Assembly (NCBI RefSeq): GCF_006636215.1
Contig: NZ_VIFM01000111.1
Location: 1-34,131, forward strand
DNA length: 34,131 nucleotides
Source: Myxococcus llanfairpwllgwyngyllgogerychwyrndrobwllllantysiliogogogochensis
Lineage (GTDB): Bacteria; Myxococcota; Myxococcia; Myxococcales; Myxococcaceae
Reading direction: 5' to 3'
Part shown: piece by piece, positions 16,701-24,675 of the stretch
Layout: each line of letters starts with the position of its first letter
Position numbering within the stretch: position 1 is the first letter of the stretch
The notes under the pieces: generated by a model
What the model was told of the DNA's origin: nothing
The model's database searches: none
Seen by the model: only the letters and a program-made list of their open reading frames with translations
Position numbers and translations under genes: made by a program

Positions 16701-19099
16701 ACCCGCTGCATGGCGATTTGGAGATAGGTCGCGCGGTAGTTGCGCTTCGTCGTGCGCGCCGGACACGGGTCCGCGAAGGGCGCACCGGCGACGGGCTGCC
16801 GGCCGTTGACGAGGAACTTCCCGGTGCCCCCCAGCGCGGTGTAGCCGGGGTAGTACTTCACCGTCTCCGCGAAGACGGGGTCGTTGTGCAGCGGCACGAT
16901 GGACGGCGCGGTGGCTCCGACGGAGCTGGGGAAGTCGCCGGAGTGGAAGGCCATGGCGGCCTTCTCCGTCGGGGTGCCAGCCTGGGGCAGCAGCTTGATG
17001 TTGAGCGCCGTCGGGTCCACGTCGAAGCGCCCCGAGTTGCCATAGGCCACCGGGCCCACCGCGTTGGTGACGATGTGGCGCGGCAGACCGCCGTCGAACT
17101 CCAGGTCCAGGGGCGCCTGGGGCGTCCGGCGGCCGGGCATGCCCGGGATGTAGAAGGGGTAGCCGGGGAACGCGGGCCGCGTCATCGGGCCCGACGGTGT
17201 GCTCACCGTGGTGGCGACATACGTGGGCATGGGCGGCATGGCCCGGCTGGGGATGGGGATGACGGCCGGGTTGGGCGTGCCGTTCTTGATCTCCGCGTCG
17301 GGCAGCACGCGGTCCTTGGTGCCGGCCTCGAACACGTCATGCACGCGCCACAGCGCCCACATGCCCTGGGCGAAGTGCGGATACAGGTGGCAGTGGTGGA
17401 TGGAGTCGCCCACGGTGAGGTTGCGGTTGCCGGAGCCTCCGAAGTTGATGTCGTAGGTGAAGGCCGAGCCGGGGCTGACCGTCTGCGAGTCCAGGTAGTT
17501 GGAGTCCTGGGCGCCGGGGGAGTACTTCCACTGGTGGGCGTGGAGGTGGAAGACGTGGGTCTCCGCGGGGCCCGCGTGGATGTTGCGGATGCGCACCGGG
17601 TCGCCCAGGTAGCTGTGGTGCACGTTGGTCGGGTCGTCCGGATAGAGCGCCGCCACGGCCTTGCCTGAGGCGTCCTTCTCCACGTTCATCGCCGGGTCGC
17701 CATTGGCCCAGGACTCGAGGAAGAACTCCTCGTACTCGCAGGTGACGCAGTCCTTGGTGGGGCCAATCTTCGCGCGGTTGGCGATGAGCTCCGCGCCCAG
17801 GCCCGCCACGCCGTAGTTCACCCCGAAGCCGTCGCGGACACTGTGGAACGTCGGGTTCCACTCCAGCTCGTCGAAGGCCTGAACCGCCTTGATTTCATCG
17901 TGGTAGATGGCCGTGAGTTCGCGGAAGTGGCCCTGGTCGATGGACGTCCGGGTGCCCACCGACGTGCCCTTGTAGCCGGTGATGATGGCCTCCAGGTCGC
18001 CGTGACGGATCTGCCGATTGGCGTCCAGGATGGCCAGGTACGGACGGTTGGAGTCATCCAGCTTCTCGTACTGGATGAGCGGCGTGCCGTCCGGGTTGGT
18101 GCCCGTGGTGACGGACTTGAGCACGGTCGCGCTCACCTTGGAGCGGTACCAGCTGCTGCCCGCGGGCTCCACGTTGACGGCGCCGAAGAGGCCCTGCGCG
18201 GTGGAGCCTCCGTCGCCCTCGCCGCCGAACGAGGCTCCCATGCTGTGGAAGAAGAAGACGCCCTCGTGGTCGGCGTACCACTCGTAGTCGAGCGAGCCTC
18301 CGGAGGGCACGAGGCTGCTGGGGTTGTAGCCGACGTTGGCGCCGTCGGAGAGGATGTTCCGGTACTGCAGGCCCTGCACGTGGATGGAGGCGTGGCGCGT
18401 GGCGGGGGAGTTGTCGCGGTGGTCGCTGTCCGCCTCCTTGTCCTCGCCGAGCCAGAACCACCGGCCGCCCACCGCCTCGCCCTTGATGAGCGAGAGGACG
18501 GCGTCATACGAGGGCGTCCACACCCAGAGCGGCAAGAGCTTGCGCAGGAAGCTCTGCGTGGTGGAGCCGCCCGCCTTGCTCGGGCCGGGCTGGGACTCCT
18601 CCGCGCTGGGAATCGCCGAGCGGGTGGGGGCCAGCCAGTTGGTGAACTTCACGTGGAGGCAGTCCCCCACGTTGGCGCGCAGCGTGAGCGGGCGGGGGCG
18701 CTTGTTCGTCTTCAGGCGCGCGTTGCCGGGCCCCGCGGGCTTGCTCGGGCTGATGGCCTCCACGTCCTCACGGAGGGCGTAGATCATGCCCGTGGGGTTG
18801 AAGGAGCCCAGCCGGTTGTAGGTGTAGACCTGGTCCAGCGCCACCACGTCCGCGAAGATCGTCCGCGTGCACGTGGGCTCCGCGACCGCCTGTGGAGAGG
18901 ACCCCACCAGCTTCTCCTGCGTGGGCGCCATGGGCTGGTGGCCTGGCGCGGCCCGCGGGGACGCGTCGGTTCCGTCCGGTTGGCAGGCGAGGCTGGAGAC
19001 CAGCGCGGCCGCCAGGAAGGATCGCCCGAGCGTGGGCGCGACCCGGCCTCCGGGTAGGGGTCTCCCCCCCGGGTGTTGTCGATTCTTGGTTGAAGACAC
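13763..19099 (-). CDS. Giant six-cupredoxin multicopper oxidase lipoprotein (MofA/MnxG-like)
   Basis: A 1778-residue exported copper oxidase, first gene of the operon. A hydrophobic stretch (residues 26-38) leads to the lipobox SSLAC, so it is probably a lipoprotein. Three pairs of cupredoxin domains follow. Odd domains should carry HxH motifs: domain 1 is degenerate (His240 in IHVQG; His285 in FFHSMG), domain 3 is intact (His871/His873 in QHIHLVKFD; His974/His976 in THDHFG), and domain 5 is degenerate (His1537/His1540). Even domains should carry HxxHxH and HCH motifs: domain 2 is intact (His515-His522 in HVFHLHAH; HCHLYPHFAQGM with Cys570, His575, Met580), while domains 4 (His1158, His1163) and 6 (His1694, His1699) are degenerate. 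The size and these motifs recall MofA/MnxG manganese oxidases. The start is GTG 19099, 4 bases after a GGGGG element. The substrate (Mn, Fe, Cu or organic) is not proven. Confidence 0.9.
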   Translation of the reverse strand: MSSTKNRQHPGGRPLPGGRVAPTLGRSFLAAALVSSLACQPDGTDASPRAAPGHQPMAPTQEKLVGSSPQAVAEPTCTRTIFADVVALDQVYTYNRLGSFNPTGMIYALREDVEAISPSKPAGPGNARLKTNKRPRPLTLRANVGDCLHVKFTNWLAPTRSAIPSAEESQPGPSKAGGSTTQSFLRKLLPLWVWTPSYDAVLSLIKGEAVGGRWFWLGEDKEADSDHRDNSPATRHASIHVQGLQYRNILSDGANVGYNPSSLVPSGGSLDYEWYADHEGVFFFHSMGASFGGEGDGGSTAQGLFGAVNVEPAGSSWYRSKVSATVLKSVTTGTNPDGTPLIQYEKLDDSNRPYLAILDANRQIRHGDLEAIITGYKGTSVGTRTSIDQGHFRELTAIYHDEIKAVQAFDELEWNPTFHSVRDGFGVNYGVAGLGAELIANRAKIGPTKDCVTCEYEEFFLESWANGDPAMNVEKDASGKAVAALYPDDPTNVHHSYLGDPVRIRNIHAGPAETHVFHLHAHQWKYSPGAQDSNYLDSQTVSPGSAFTYDINFGGSGNRNLTVGDSIHHCHLYPHFAQGMWALWRVHDVFEAGTKDRVLPDAEIKNGTPNPAVIPIPSRAMPPMPTYVATTVSTPSGPMTRPAFPGYPFYIPGMPGRRTPQAPLDLEFDGGLPRHIVTNAVGPVAYGNSGRFDVDPTALNIKLLPQAGTPTEKAAMAFHSGDFPSSVGATAPSIVPLHNDPVFAETVKYYPGYTALGGTGKFLVNGRQPVAGAPFADPCPARTTKRNYRATYLQIAMQRVNRAGWHDPQARLMVLNEDVPATQDGKRPPEPFFFRAESGECINFYATNLIPAHLAPDDFQIYTPTDIIGQHIHLVKFDVTAADGAGNGWNYEDGTLSSDTVAHRIHLANAAGGAFVADGNVGETGARVYLTAPASHPRIPRAPGTAQTSVQRWWADPLLSDSGKEHPLETVFTHDHFGPSSHQQHGFYGALIVEPKGSKWRDPRTGIFYGSRVADGGPTSWNADIITPNPANSFREFAIAFADYVPLYDECGKPVNPPNYKEEKLPWAVGFESTPMPEAISAADPGGMTINYHNEPIPHRISTRLSCSDRVQRSGTRGDMANVFRSDIHGDPYTPVMYGNPGDNIRIRLIQGSQEEQHSFTLHGNKWLKELYDTDSGFYNAQPIGISEKFEFNLTGGLPQIIGPYETADYMYMSASTGDLWNGMWGILRTTKNRLRNTRTLADVALLAADENPKLQSVATRGAANGEVQPYPPFTLLDLPDEAGLEVLDPEKERDSVEDSYEVDETGKPVKQRTVEHLMADREGMMRIDKDLVLQYEALQWFGIKPIKTDSCPKGSPVRLYRVSAIDAKNHIAGKRLVYNDAHKIYDPDAIIFAQDAHLAGLKAGTRKPEPLILRARAGECIQVILTNRLPSTTLPKSYVWAHHSAITPRFNVNQVRMSNHVSLHPQLVNYDVNVDDGANVGLNAVQTVPPGGSRAYRWFAGEFKSSPFGTPFPWGRRTPMEFGIVNLRNMADVVNHGMHGAIGALVIEPADAAWTADPGTEAQAYVSYTRADGKPETFREFVALFQDDLGLHSDDSTFWDTDGLESGTALRNTAGIDDSQDTGQKGFNYRTEPLWARLGVPPQTDMETLNDYDLRDILSSTAHGDPATPVFEVQVNDPVRWRFGHPSGHSRQHAISMHGAEWRRNPWLAGSQSRVMGPNATSPIISTQGGASVMQSYTMIPEYGAGGASSVKGDYLYRDHASFLWSAGGLWGVYRVK

Positions 19100-19161
19100 A
19101 CATCCCCCTGAACCGCCCTCGCTGAGAGCGATTTCATGATTAAGCCGTGAGGCACGACCTT

Positions 19162-19192
19162 TGTGTTTCTGAGAGACTTCTCAAGAAACACA
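19162..19192. promoter_or_regulatory. Long inverted repeat upstream of the multicopper oxidase gene
   Basis: TGTGTTTCT (19162-19170) pairs with AGAAACACA (19184-19192). Inside it GAGA (19171-19174) pairs with TCTC (19179-19182), with one unpaired A at 19183 and a GACT centre. It lies 63-93 bp upstream of the oxidase start. It is either a regulator-binding site or a structured 5' leader element. Confidence 0.6.
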
Positions 19193-19343
19193 GACATCCA
19201 GTCCGTGTTTCCGATGTCTCACTATGGGCGTCGCCGACGGGAAGTAAACACTCCGCGTAAGCGTCCGGACTCGCGACACTTCGTGCCCGCACTGGGAGGT
19301 TGTCTGAGAGGATTCAAAGGAACAGGGATGTGGTGGTTAACCC

Positions 19344-19356
19344 TTAGAGTCTCTAA
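19344..19356. promoter_or_regulatory. Perfect palindrome TTAGAG-T-CTCTAA, operator-like
   Basis: A 13-bp perfect odd palindrome in an A+T-rich context, 152 bp upstream of the lipoprotein start and 245 bp upstream of the oxidase start. The shape fits a dimeric regulator site; the regulator is unknown. Confidence 0.5.
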
Positions 19357-19507
19357 AACACGGGAATTGCCCGAGTTTTCCTGGGGTGGAAAGCACCCCC
19401 GGAGTTGCATTTTGCTACGGTGTTGTTGAAATTTTGCTGATTGAAAGATGCATGACGGTTGTAGGATTCAGCCCCCCGCAGGTTTGCCACTCCGGAGCGT
19501 CCCCTAC

Positions 19508-22500
19508 ATGTCCTGGTCTTTCCGCCAACTGCTGGCGCCTCTCACGGCGCTGCTCCTGGTCGTCTCAGCTTGTGATGGTGACGACCCTCCTTCCAACCCT
19601 GTCTGTGGAAATGGTGTCGTCGAAAGTGGCGAGCGCTGTGACGACGGCAACACCACCAATGGGGATGGCTGTGAAAGAAGCTGTCAGCCGACGCCTGACG
19701 CGGGCACGGATGCCGGTCCCACGGTACCTGACGCGGGTGAGCCGGATGCCGGTGAGCCGGATGCCGGTCCCGTAGAGACGGACGCGGGCACGGATTCGGG
19801 CACGGACGCTGGCCCGGTGGAGACGGATGCGGGCACGGATGCGGGCCAGGTGGAGACGGACGCCGGTCCTGTCGAGACGGACGCCGGCATCGACGCAGGC
19901 CCCGGGGAGACGGATGCGGGTCCGGTGGAGACGGACGCGGGCACGGACGCCGGTCCTGTGGAGACGGACGCGGGCACGGATGCCGGCCCGGTGGAGACGG
20001 ACGCGGGCACGGATGCCGGCCCGGTGGAGACGGACGCGGGCACGGATGCCGGCCCGGTGGAGACGGACGCGGGCACGGATGCCGGCCCGGTGGAGACGGA
20101 TGCGGGGACGGACGCCGGTACTGGCGAGCCGGATGCGGGCTCGGGGAGCGATGCCGGCACGGACGCTGGCTCGGGTGAGACCGTCGTGATGTGCCCGGCG
20201 GCGAACCTGCCGCCTCCTCCGACGGGGTCCTGCTCGGTGGAGTCGGGCGGCGCGGCGCGACTGTTCACGGGCATCATCCTGGCGCCGGACAAGGTCTACC
20301 AGGGCGGGCAGATGCTCGTGGACTCCGCGGGCATCATCCAGTGCGTGAGCTGTGATTGCTCGCAGACGCCAGGCGCGTCCACGGCCACTCGCGTGACGTG
20401 CCCGCAGGCGGTGGTGTCGCCGGGTCTCATCAACTCGCATGACCACATCACGTTCCAGGCGGCGCCCTACGTGGCGACCGGCTCGACGGTGGAAGAGCGC
20501 TACGAGCACCGCCACGACTGGCGTGAAGGCAACAACGGCCACACGCGCATCTCCGCGGGCGGCACGACGAACGCGGATGGGATTCGCTGGGGCGAGCTGC
20601 GCCAGGTCATCGCGGGCACCACGTCCATCGCCGGTTCGGGTGGCGCCAAGGGGTTGCTGCGCAACCTGGATGCGCCGAACCTCTCCGAGACGGGCAGCAA
20701 CCAGGAAGGTCTGGGGGCGGGCTCGGGCGCGAACTACCAGACGTTCCCGTTGAGCGACAGCGACGGTCGCGAAGTGGCGAGCGGCTGTGGCTACGCGGGC
20801 ATCGACACGCCGTCGGACATTCCGGCCGCCTCGGCCTATCTGCCGCACATCGCCGAGGGCATCGAGGGCACCGCGCGCAACGAGTTCCTCTGCCTCTCCG
20901 GTCAGCAGTCCGGTGGCCAGGACATCCTCAGCCCGCGTACGGCCATCGTCCATGGCATCGGGCTGCGCGCCGCCGACATCTCCATGATTTCGGGCAAGGG
21001 CAGCAGCCTCGTCTGGTCGCCGCGATCCAACATCGGCCTGTATGGCGATACCGCCGCCGTCCCGCTCTACAAGTCCCTGGGCGTGAACATCGCGCTGGGC
21101 ACCGACTGGCTGCGCTCCGGCTCCATGAACGTCCTGCGTGAGCTGCGCTGCGCGGACTCGTTGGACAGCGATTACTTCAACAACTCGCTGACCGACGCGG
21201 AGACGTGGGCGATGGTGACTGGCAACGCGGCCCACGCGTTCCAGGCCACGAACACGGGCGCGCTGGCTCCGGGCAAGCTGGCGGACGTGGCCATCTTCCG
21301 GCTCAACGGCCATGTGGACTCGCCGTACCGCGCCGTCATCATGGCGGAGCCCGCGGACGTGGTGCTGACGATGCGCGGCGGCACGCCGCTCTACGGTGAG
21401 GCGGCGGTGGTCACCGCCCTGGGTGGCGCGAGCTGCGACACGCTGGACGTGTGCGGCGCGATGCGCTCGGTGTGCCTCCAGTCGGAGATCAGCACGTCGC
21501 TGGACACGCTGAGATCGCGCAACAACGGCGCCTACCCGCTGTTCTCCTGCACCGTGCCGGCGAGCGAGCCGGTGTGTGAGCCGCGCCGCGCCTCCACGGA
21601 CTCCCGCTACCCGGCCTCCGTGACGGGCTCCACCGTCTACTCCGGTGACCCCACCGGCACCGACGTGGACGGCGACGGCATCTCCGATGCGCAGGACAAC
21701 TGCCCGGCGGTCTTCAACCCCGTGCGCCCGATGGATCAGGGCCTCCAGCGGGACGAGGACGGCGACAACGTCGGTGACGCGTGCGACGTGTGCCCGCTGA
21801 ACGCGAACACCACGCTGTGCGCGCGGCCCAACCCGAACGACTCGGATGCCGACGGCGTCATCAACGCCGTGGACAACTGCCCGGGTGTGCCCAACGCCGA
21901 CCAGTCCGACGCGGATGGCGACGGACGTGGCGACGTGTGTGACATCTGCGCGTCTCCCAACCCGGGCGACACGGCGTGCCCGCTGTCCATCTACCAGGTG
22001 AAGGAGCCGGCTCCGGGTGGAGGCTCGGCGTGGGTGGGCCAGCGAGTGGGCCTGTCCAACGTCACCGTCACCGGCGTGGGCAGCACGGGCTACTTCGTCC
22101 AGGTCAACCCGTTGGATCAGGGCTACCAGGGCGCGGACTACTCCGGCGTCTTCGTCTTCACCCGCACGGCGCCCCCGAGCAACGTGGTGGCGGGCGTGCG
22201 AGTGAACGTCGACGGCACGGTGGCCAACTACTTCGGTCAGCTGCAGATCGCCACGCCCACGGCGACCATCGTCAGCCAGGGCAGCACGCTGCCGGCTCCG
22301 CAGGTGGTGACGCCCGCGGAGATCGCCACGGGCGGCCTGCGCGCCGGTCCGCTGGAAGGCGTGCTGGTGCGGGTGTCTCAGGTGGACGTGACGAACATCG
22401 CGCCCGCGCCGGGTGGCGGCGAATCCGCGCCCACCAGTGAGTTCGAGGTGAACGGCTCGCTGCGCATCAACGACTACCTGTACGCGTACCCGATGCCGGC

Positions 22501-23791
22501 GCTGGGAGACCGGTTCTTCTCCATCACCGGCGTGCTGGAGCTGCGCAATGACCACTCGAAGATCGAGCCGCGCTCCGCCGCGGACCTGGTGCCCGCGGGG
22601 ACGGGTGAGGCGACGCTGGCCTCGCTGGCCCCCACGGGCGTGTTCGTGCGCTCGGGCTCCAGCGGCCCGACGTTCCCGGAGCCGCTGACGGTGACGCTCA
22701 GCGGCCCGGCGCTCCAGGACACGGTGGTGACGGTGGCGTCGTCCAGCCCCGCTGTCACCGTGGAGGGTGGGCAGGTGATGATCCCCGCGGGCCAGCGTTT
22801 CGCGGTCGTCATCCTGAGCGCTGACGCGTCGCAGGATCCGGACGTGCAGAAGGCCACGCTGACGGCCAGCCTGGGCGGCGTGACTCGCGATGCCCTGGTG
22901 CAGGTGCTGGCCGCGGATCAGCCGGCGGCGCTGGCGCAGCTCTCGCCCGAGGTCGCCGTGGTTACCGGAGGCTCCGCGTTCGCCTTCACGGTGACGCTGG
23001 ATGTGCCTCCGGCGGTGGACACGACGGTGTACCTGGAGGTGCAGCCGGCCAGCCTGGGCGCCGTGCCGGCCGAGGTGATTGTGCGGGCCGACACGTTGTC
23101 CGCCAAGTTCGACCTGGTCGCGGCCAACGCCAGCGGTGAGGGCCTGGTCGTGGCCACGCTGGATGGCCAGACGGTGTCGGCGCAGCTTCGCGTGACGGAC
23201 GCGCCCACGGGCGCGGACCACATCGTCATCAGCGAGGCGGCTCCGGCGGGCGCGGGCAATGCGAACGACGAGTTCATCGAGCTGTTCAACCCCACCGCCA
23301 CCGCGGTGGACCTGTCCGGCTGGAAGGTCCAGTACAAGAGAGCGATTGGCGGCACGTACCTGTCCACCACGCTTCCGGCGGGTGCCATCATCCAGCCTCG
23401 CGGCTTCTACCTCGTGGTGCACGGGCAGTACGCGGGCGCCGTGAGCGGCGATGCGAGCTGGGGCACGGTCTTCTCCATGCAGGCCAGCGCGTCGGGCGGA
23501 GGCAACCTGCGCATCGGCCCGCCGGGGCTGGGCGTGAACGTGAACGACCCGGCCACGGTGGATGCGGTCGCCTACGGCACCGGCGATGCCCCCGAGGGCA
23601 CGACCTTCTCGTCCATGCCGGCGGCGGCGGGGAGCTTCGAGCGCAAGGCGTCCATCTCCTCCACGGCGGCGACCATGGAGAACGGCTCGGATGCGACGGC
23701 TGGCAACGGGTATGACTCGCAGGACAACGCGTCCGACTTCATTCTCCGGACGACGCGTCAGCCCCAGAACTCCTCCAGCGCCACGGAGTAG
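19508..23791 (+). CDS. Large modular lipoprotein with amidohydrolase, TSP3 and lamin-tail domains
   Basis: A 1427-residue surface lipoprotein. The lipobox VVSAC places Cys22 as lipidated residue. A Cys-rich myxobacterial module (CGNGVVESGERCDDGN, DUF4215-like) is followed by an Asp/Ala/Gly/Glu repeat linker (about 60-225). An amidohydrolase domain (about 240-640) shows His311-Asp-His313 (NSHDHITF), HIAEG, VHGIG and GTDWLRSGS, the usual metal-ligand order for cytosine/adenosine-deaminase-like members. Thrombospondin type 3 calcium-binding repeats (about 718-820; DVDGDGISDAQDNCP, DADGVINAVDNCP) follow, then beta-rich modules and a lamin-tail domain near the C-terminus (about 1238-1390; NDEFIELFNPTATAVDLSGW). 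The start is ATG 19508, with GGAG 10-11 bases upstream; a longer frame from 19448 lacks a lipobox position that makes sense. The substrate is unknown. It shares its upstream region with the oxidase operon. Confidence 0.88.
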   Translation: MSWSFRQLLAPLTALLLVVSACDGDDPPSNPVCGNGVVESGERCDDGNTTNGDGCERSCQPTPDAGTDAGPTVPDAGEPDAGEPDAGPVETDAGTDSGTDAGPVETDAGTDAGQVETDAGPVETDAGIDAGPGETDAGPVETDAGTDAGPVETDAGTDAGPVETDAGTDAGPVETDAGTDAGPVETDAGTDAGPVETDAGTDAGTGEPDAGSGSDAGTDAGSGETVVMCPAANLPPPPTGSCSVESGGAARLFTGIILAPDKVYQGGQMLVDSAGIIQCVSCDCSQTPGASTATRVTCPQAVVSPGLINSHDHITFQAAPYVATGSTVEERYEHRHDWREGNNGHTRISAGGTTNADGIRWGELRQVIAGTTSIAGSGGAKGLLRNLDAPNLSETGSNQEGLGAGSGANYQTFPLSDSDGREVASGCGYAGIDTPSDIPAASAYLPHIAEGIEGTARNEFLCLSGQQSGGQDILSPRTAIVHGIGLRAADISMISGKGSSLVWSPRSNIGLYGDTAAVPLYKSLGVNIALGTDWLRSGSMNVLRELRCADSLDSDYFNNSLTDAETWAMVTGNAAHAFQATNTGALAPGKLADVAIFRLNGHVDSPYRAVIMAEPADVVLTMRGGTPLYGEAAVVTALGGASCDTLDVCGAMRSVCLQSEISTSLDTLRSRNNGAYPLFSCTVPASEPVCEPRRASTDSRYPASVTGSTVYSGDPTGTDVDGDGISDAQDNCPAVFNPVRPMDQGLQRDEDGDNVGDACDVCPLNANTTLCARPNPNDSDADGVINAVDNCPGVPNADQSDADGDGRGDVCDICASPNPGDTACPLSIYQVKEPAPGGGSAWVGQRVGLSNVTVTGVGSTGYFVQVNPLDQGYQGADYSGVFVFTRTAPPSNVVAGVRVNVDGTVANYFGQLQIATPTATIVSQGSTLPAPQVVTPAEIATGGLRAGPLEGVLVRVSQVDVTNIAPAPGGGESAPTSEFEVNGSLRINDYLYAYPMPALGDRFFSITGVLELRNDHSKIEPRSAADLVPAGTGEATLASLAPTGVFVRSGSSGPTFPEPLTVTLSGPALQDTVVTVASSSPAVTVEGGQVMIPAGQRFAVVILSADASQDPDVQKATLTASLGGVTRDALVQVLAADQPAALAQLSPEVAVVTGGSAFAFTVTLDVPPAVDTTVYLEVQPASLGAVPAEVIVRADTLSAKFDLVAANASGEGLVVATLDGQTVSAQLRVTDAPTGADHIVISEAAPAGAGNANDEFIELFNPTATAVDLSGWKVQYKRAIGGTYLSTTLPAGAIIQPRGFYLVVHGQYAGAVSGDASWGTVFSMQASASGGGNLRIGPPGLGVNVNDPATVDAVAYGTGDAPEGTTFSSMPAAAGSFERKASISSTAATMENGSDATAGNGYDSQDNASDFILRTTRQPQNSSSATE
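19961..20092 (+). repeat. 33-bp minisatellite, four identical tandem copies
   Basis: Four identical in-frame copies of a 33-bp unit encoding ETDAGTDAGPV, preceded by one copy with three changes (19928-19960) and embedded in a longer degenerate DAG/ETDAG-rich array (about 19690-20180). It forms the acidic flexible linker between the Cys-rich module and the enzyme domain. Identical copies suggest recent slippage or recombination. Confidence 0.92.
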
Positions 23792-23807
23792 TTGACGGGC
23801 ATCCCCG

Positions 23808-23837
23808 GCCCCTACCGGTCTCTGAACCGGTAGGGGC
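23808..23837 (+). terminator. Strong hairpin after the amidohydrolase lipoprotein gene
   Basis: A perfect 12-bp stem (GCCCCTACCGGT and its complement) with a 6-base loop, 17 bp after the stop codon. No T-run follows, so it may act with Rho or as a 3' stabiliser. A shorter ACCCGG/CCGGGT hairpin follows at 23844-23860. Confidence 0.65.
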
Positions 23838-23872
23838 TGGAAAACCCGGCCCGGCCGGGTCATAAGCGTTCC

Positions 23873-24655
<783 letters not shown>

Positions 24656-24675
24656 CGATTGCTCGAGGCTCTCTC

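Larger units (their letters stand above)
19100..19507. promoter_or_regulatory. Divergent intergenic region controlling the oxidase operon and the amidohydrolase lipoprotein
   Basis: A 408-bp non-coding stretch, clearly richer in A+T than its flanks. It should hold both divergent promoters. It contains a long imperfect inverted repeat (19162-19192), a second 7-bp inverted repeat AGACATC/GATGTCT (19192-19198 and 19213-19219), a 13-bp palindrome (19344-19356), and a small GGGGTG/CACCCC hairpin (19383-19399). No convincing -35/-10 or sigma-54 pair could be assigned by eye, which is common for promoters of these bacteria. Confidence 0.7.

Noticed and set aside
19383..19440. Possible sigma-54 promoter near the TTGC elements upstream of the lipoprotein gene
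   Set aside because: No GG...GC pair with the required 10-bp spacing could be placed.
19565..23863. A 1432-codon open frame antisense to the amidohydrolase lipoprotein
   Set aside because: It is a shadow of the G+C-rich coding strand: it is Arg/His-rich, has no domain signatures, and follows the third-position bias of the sense gene.
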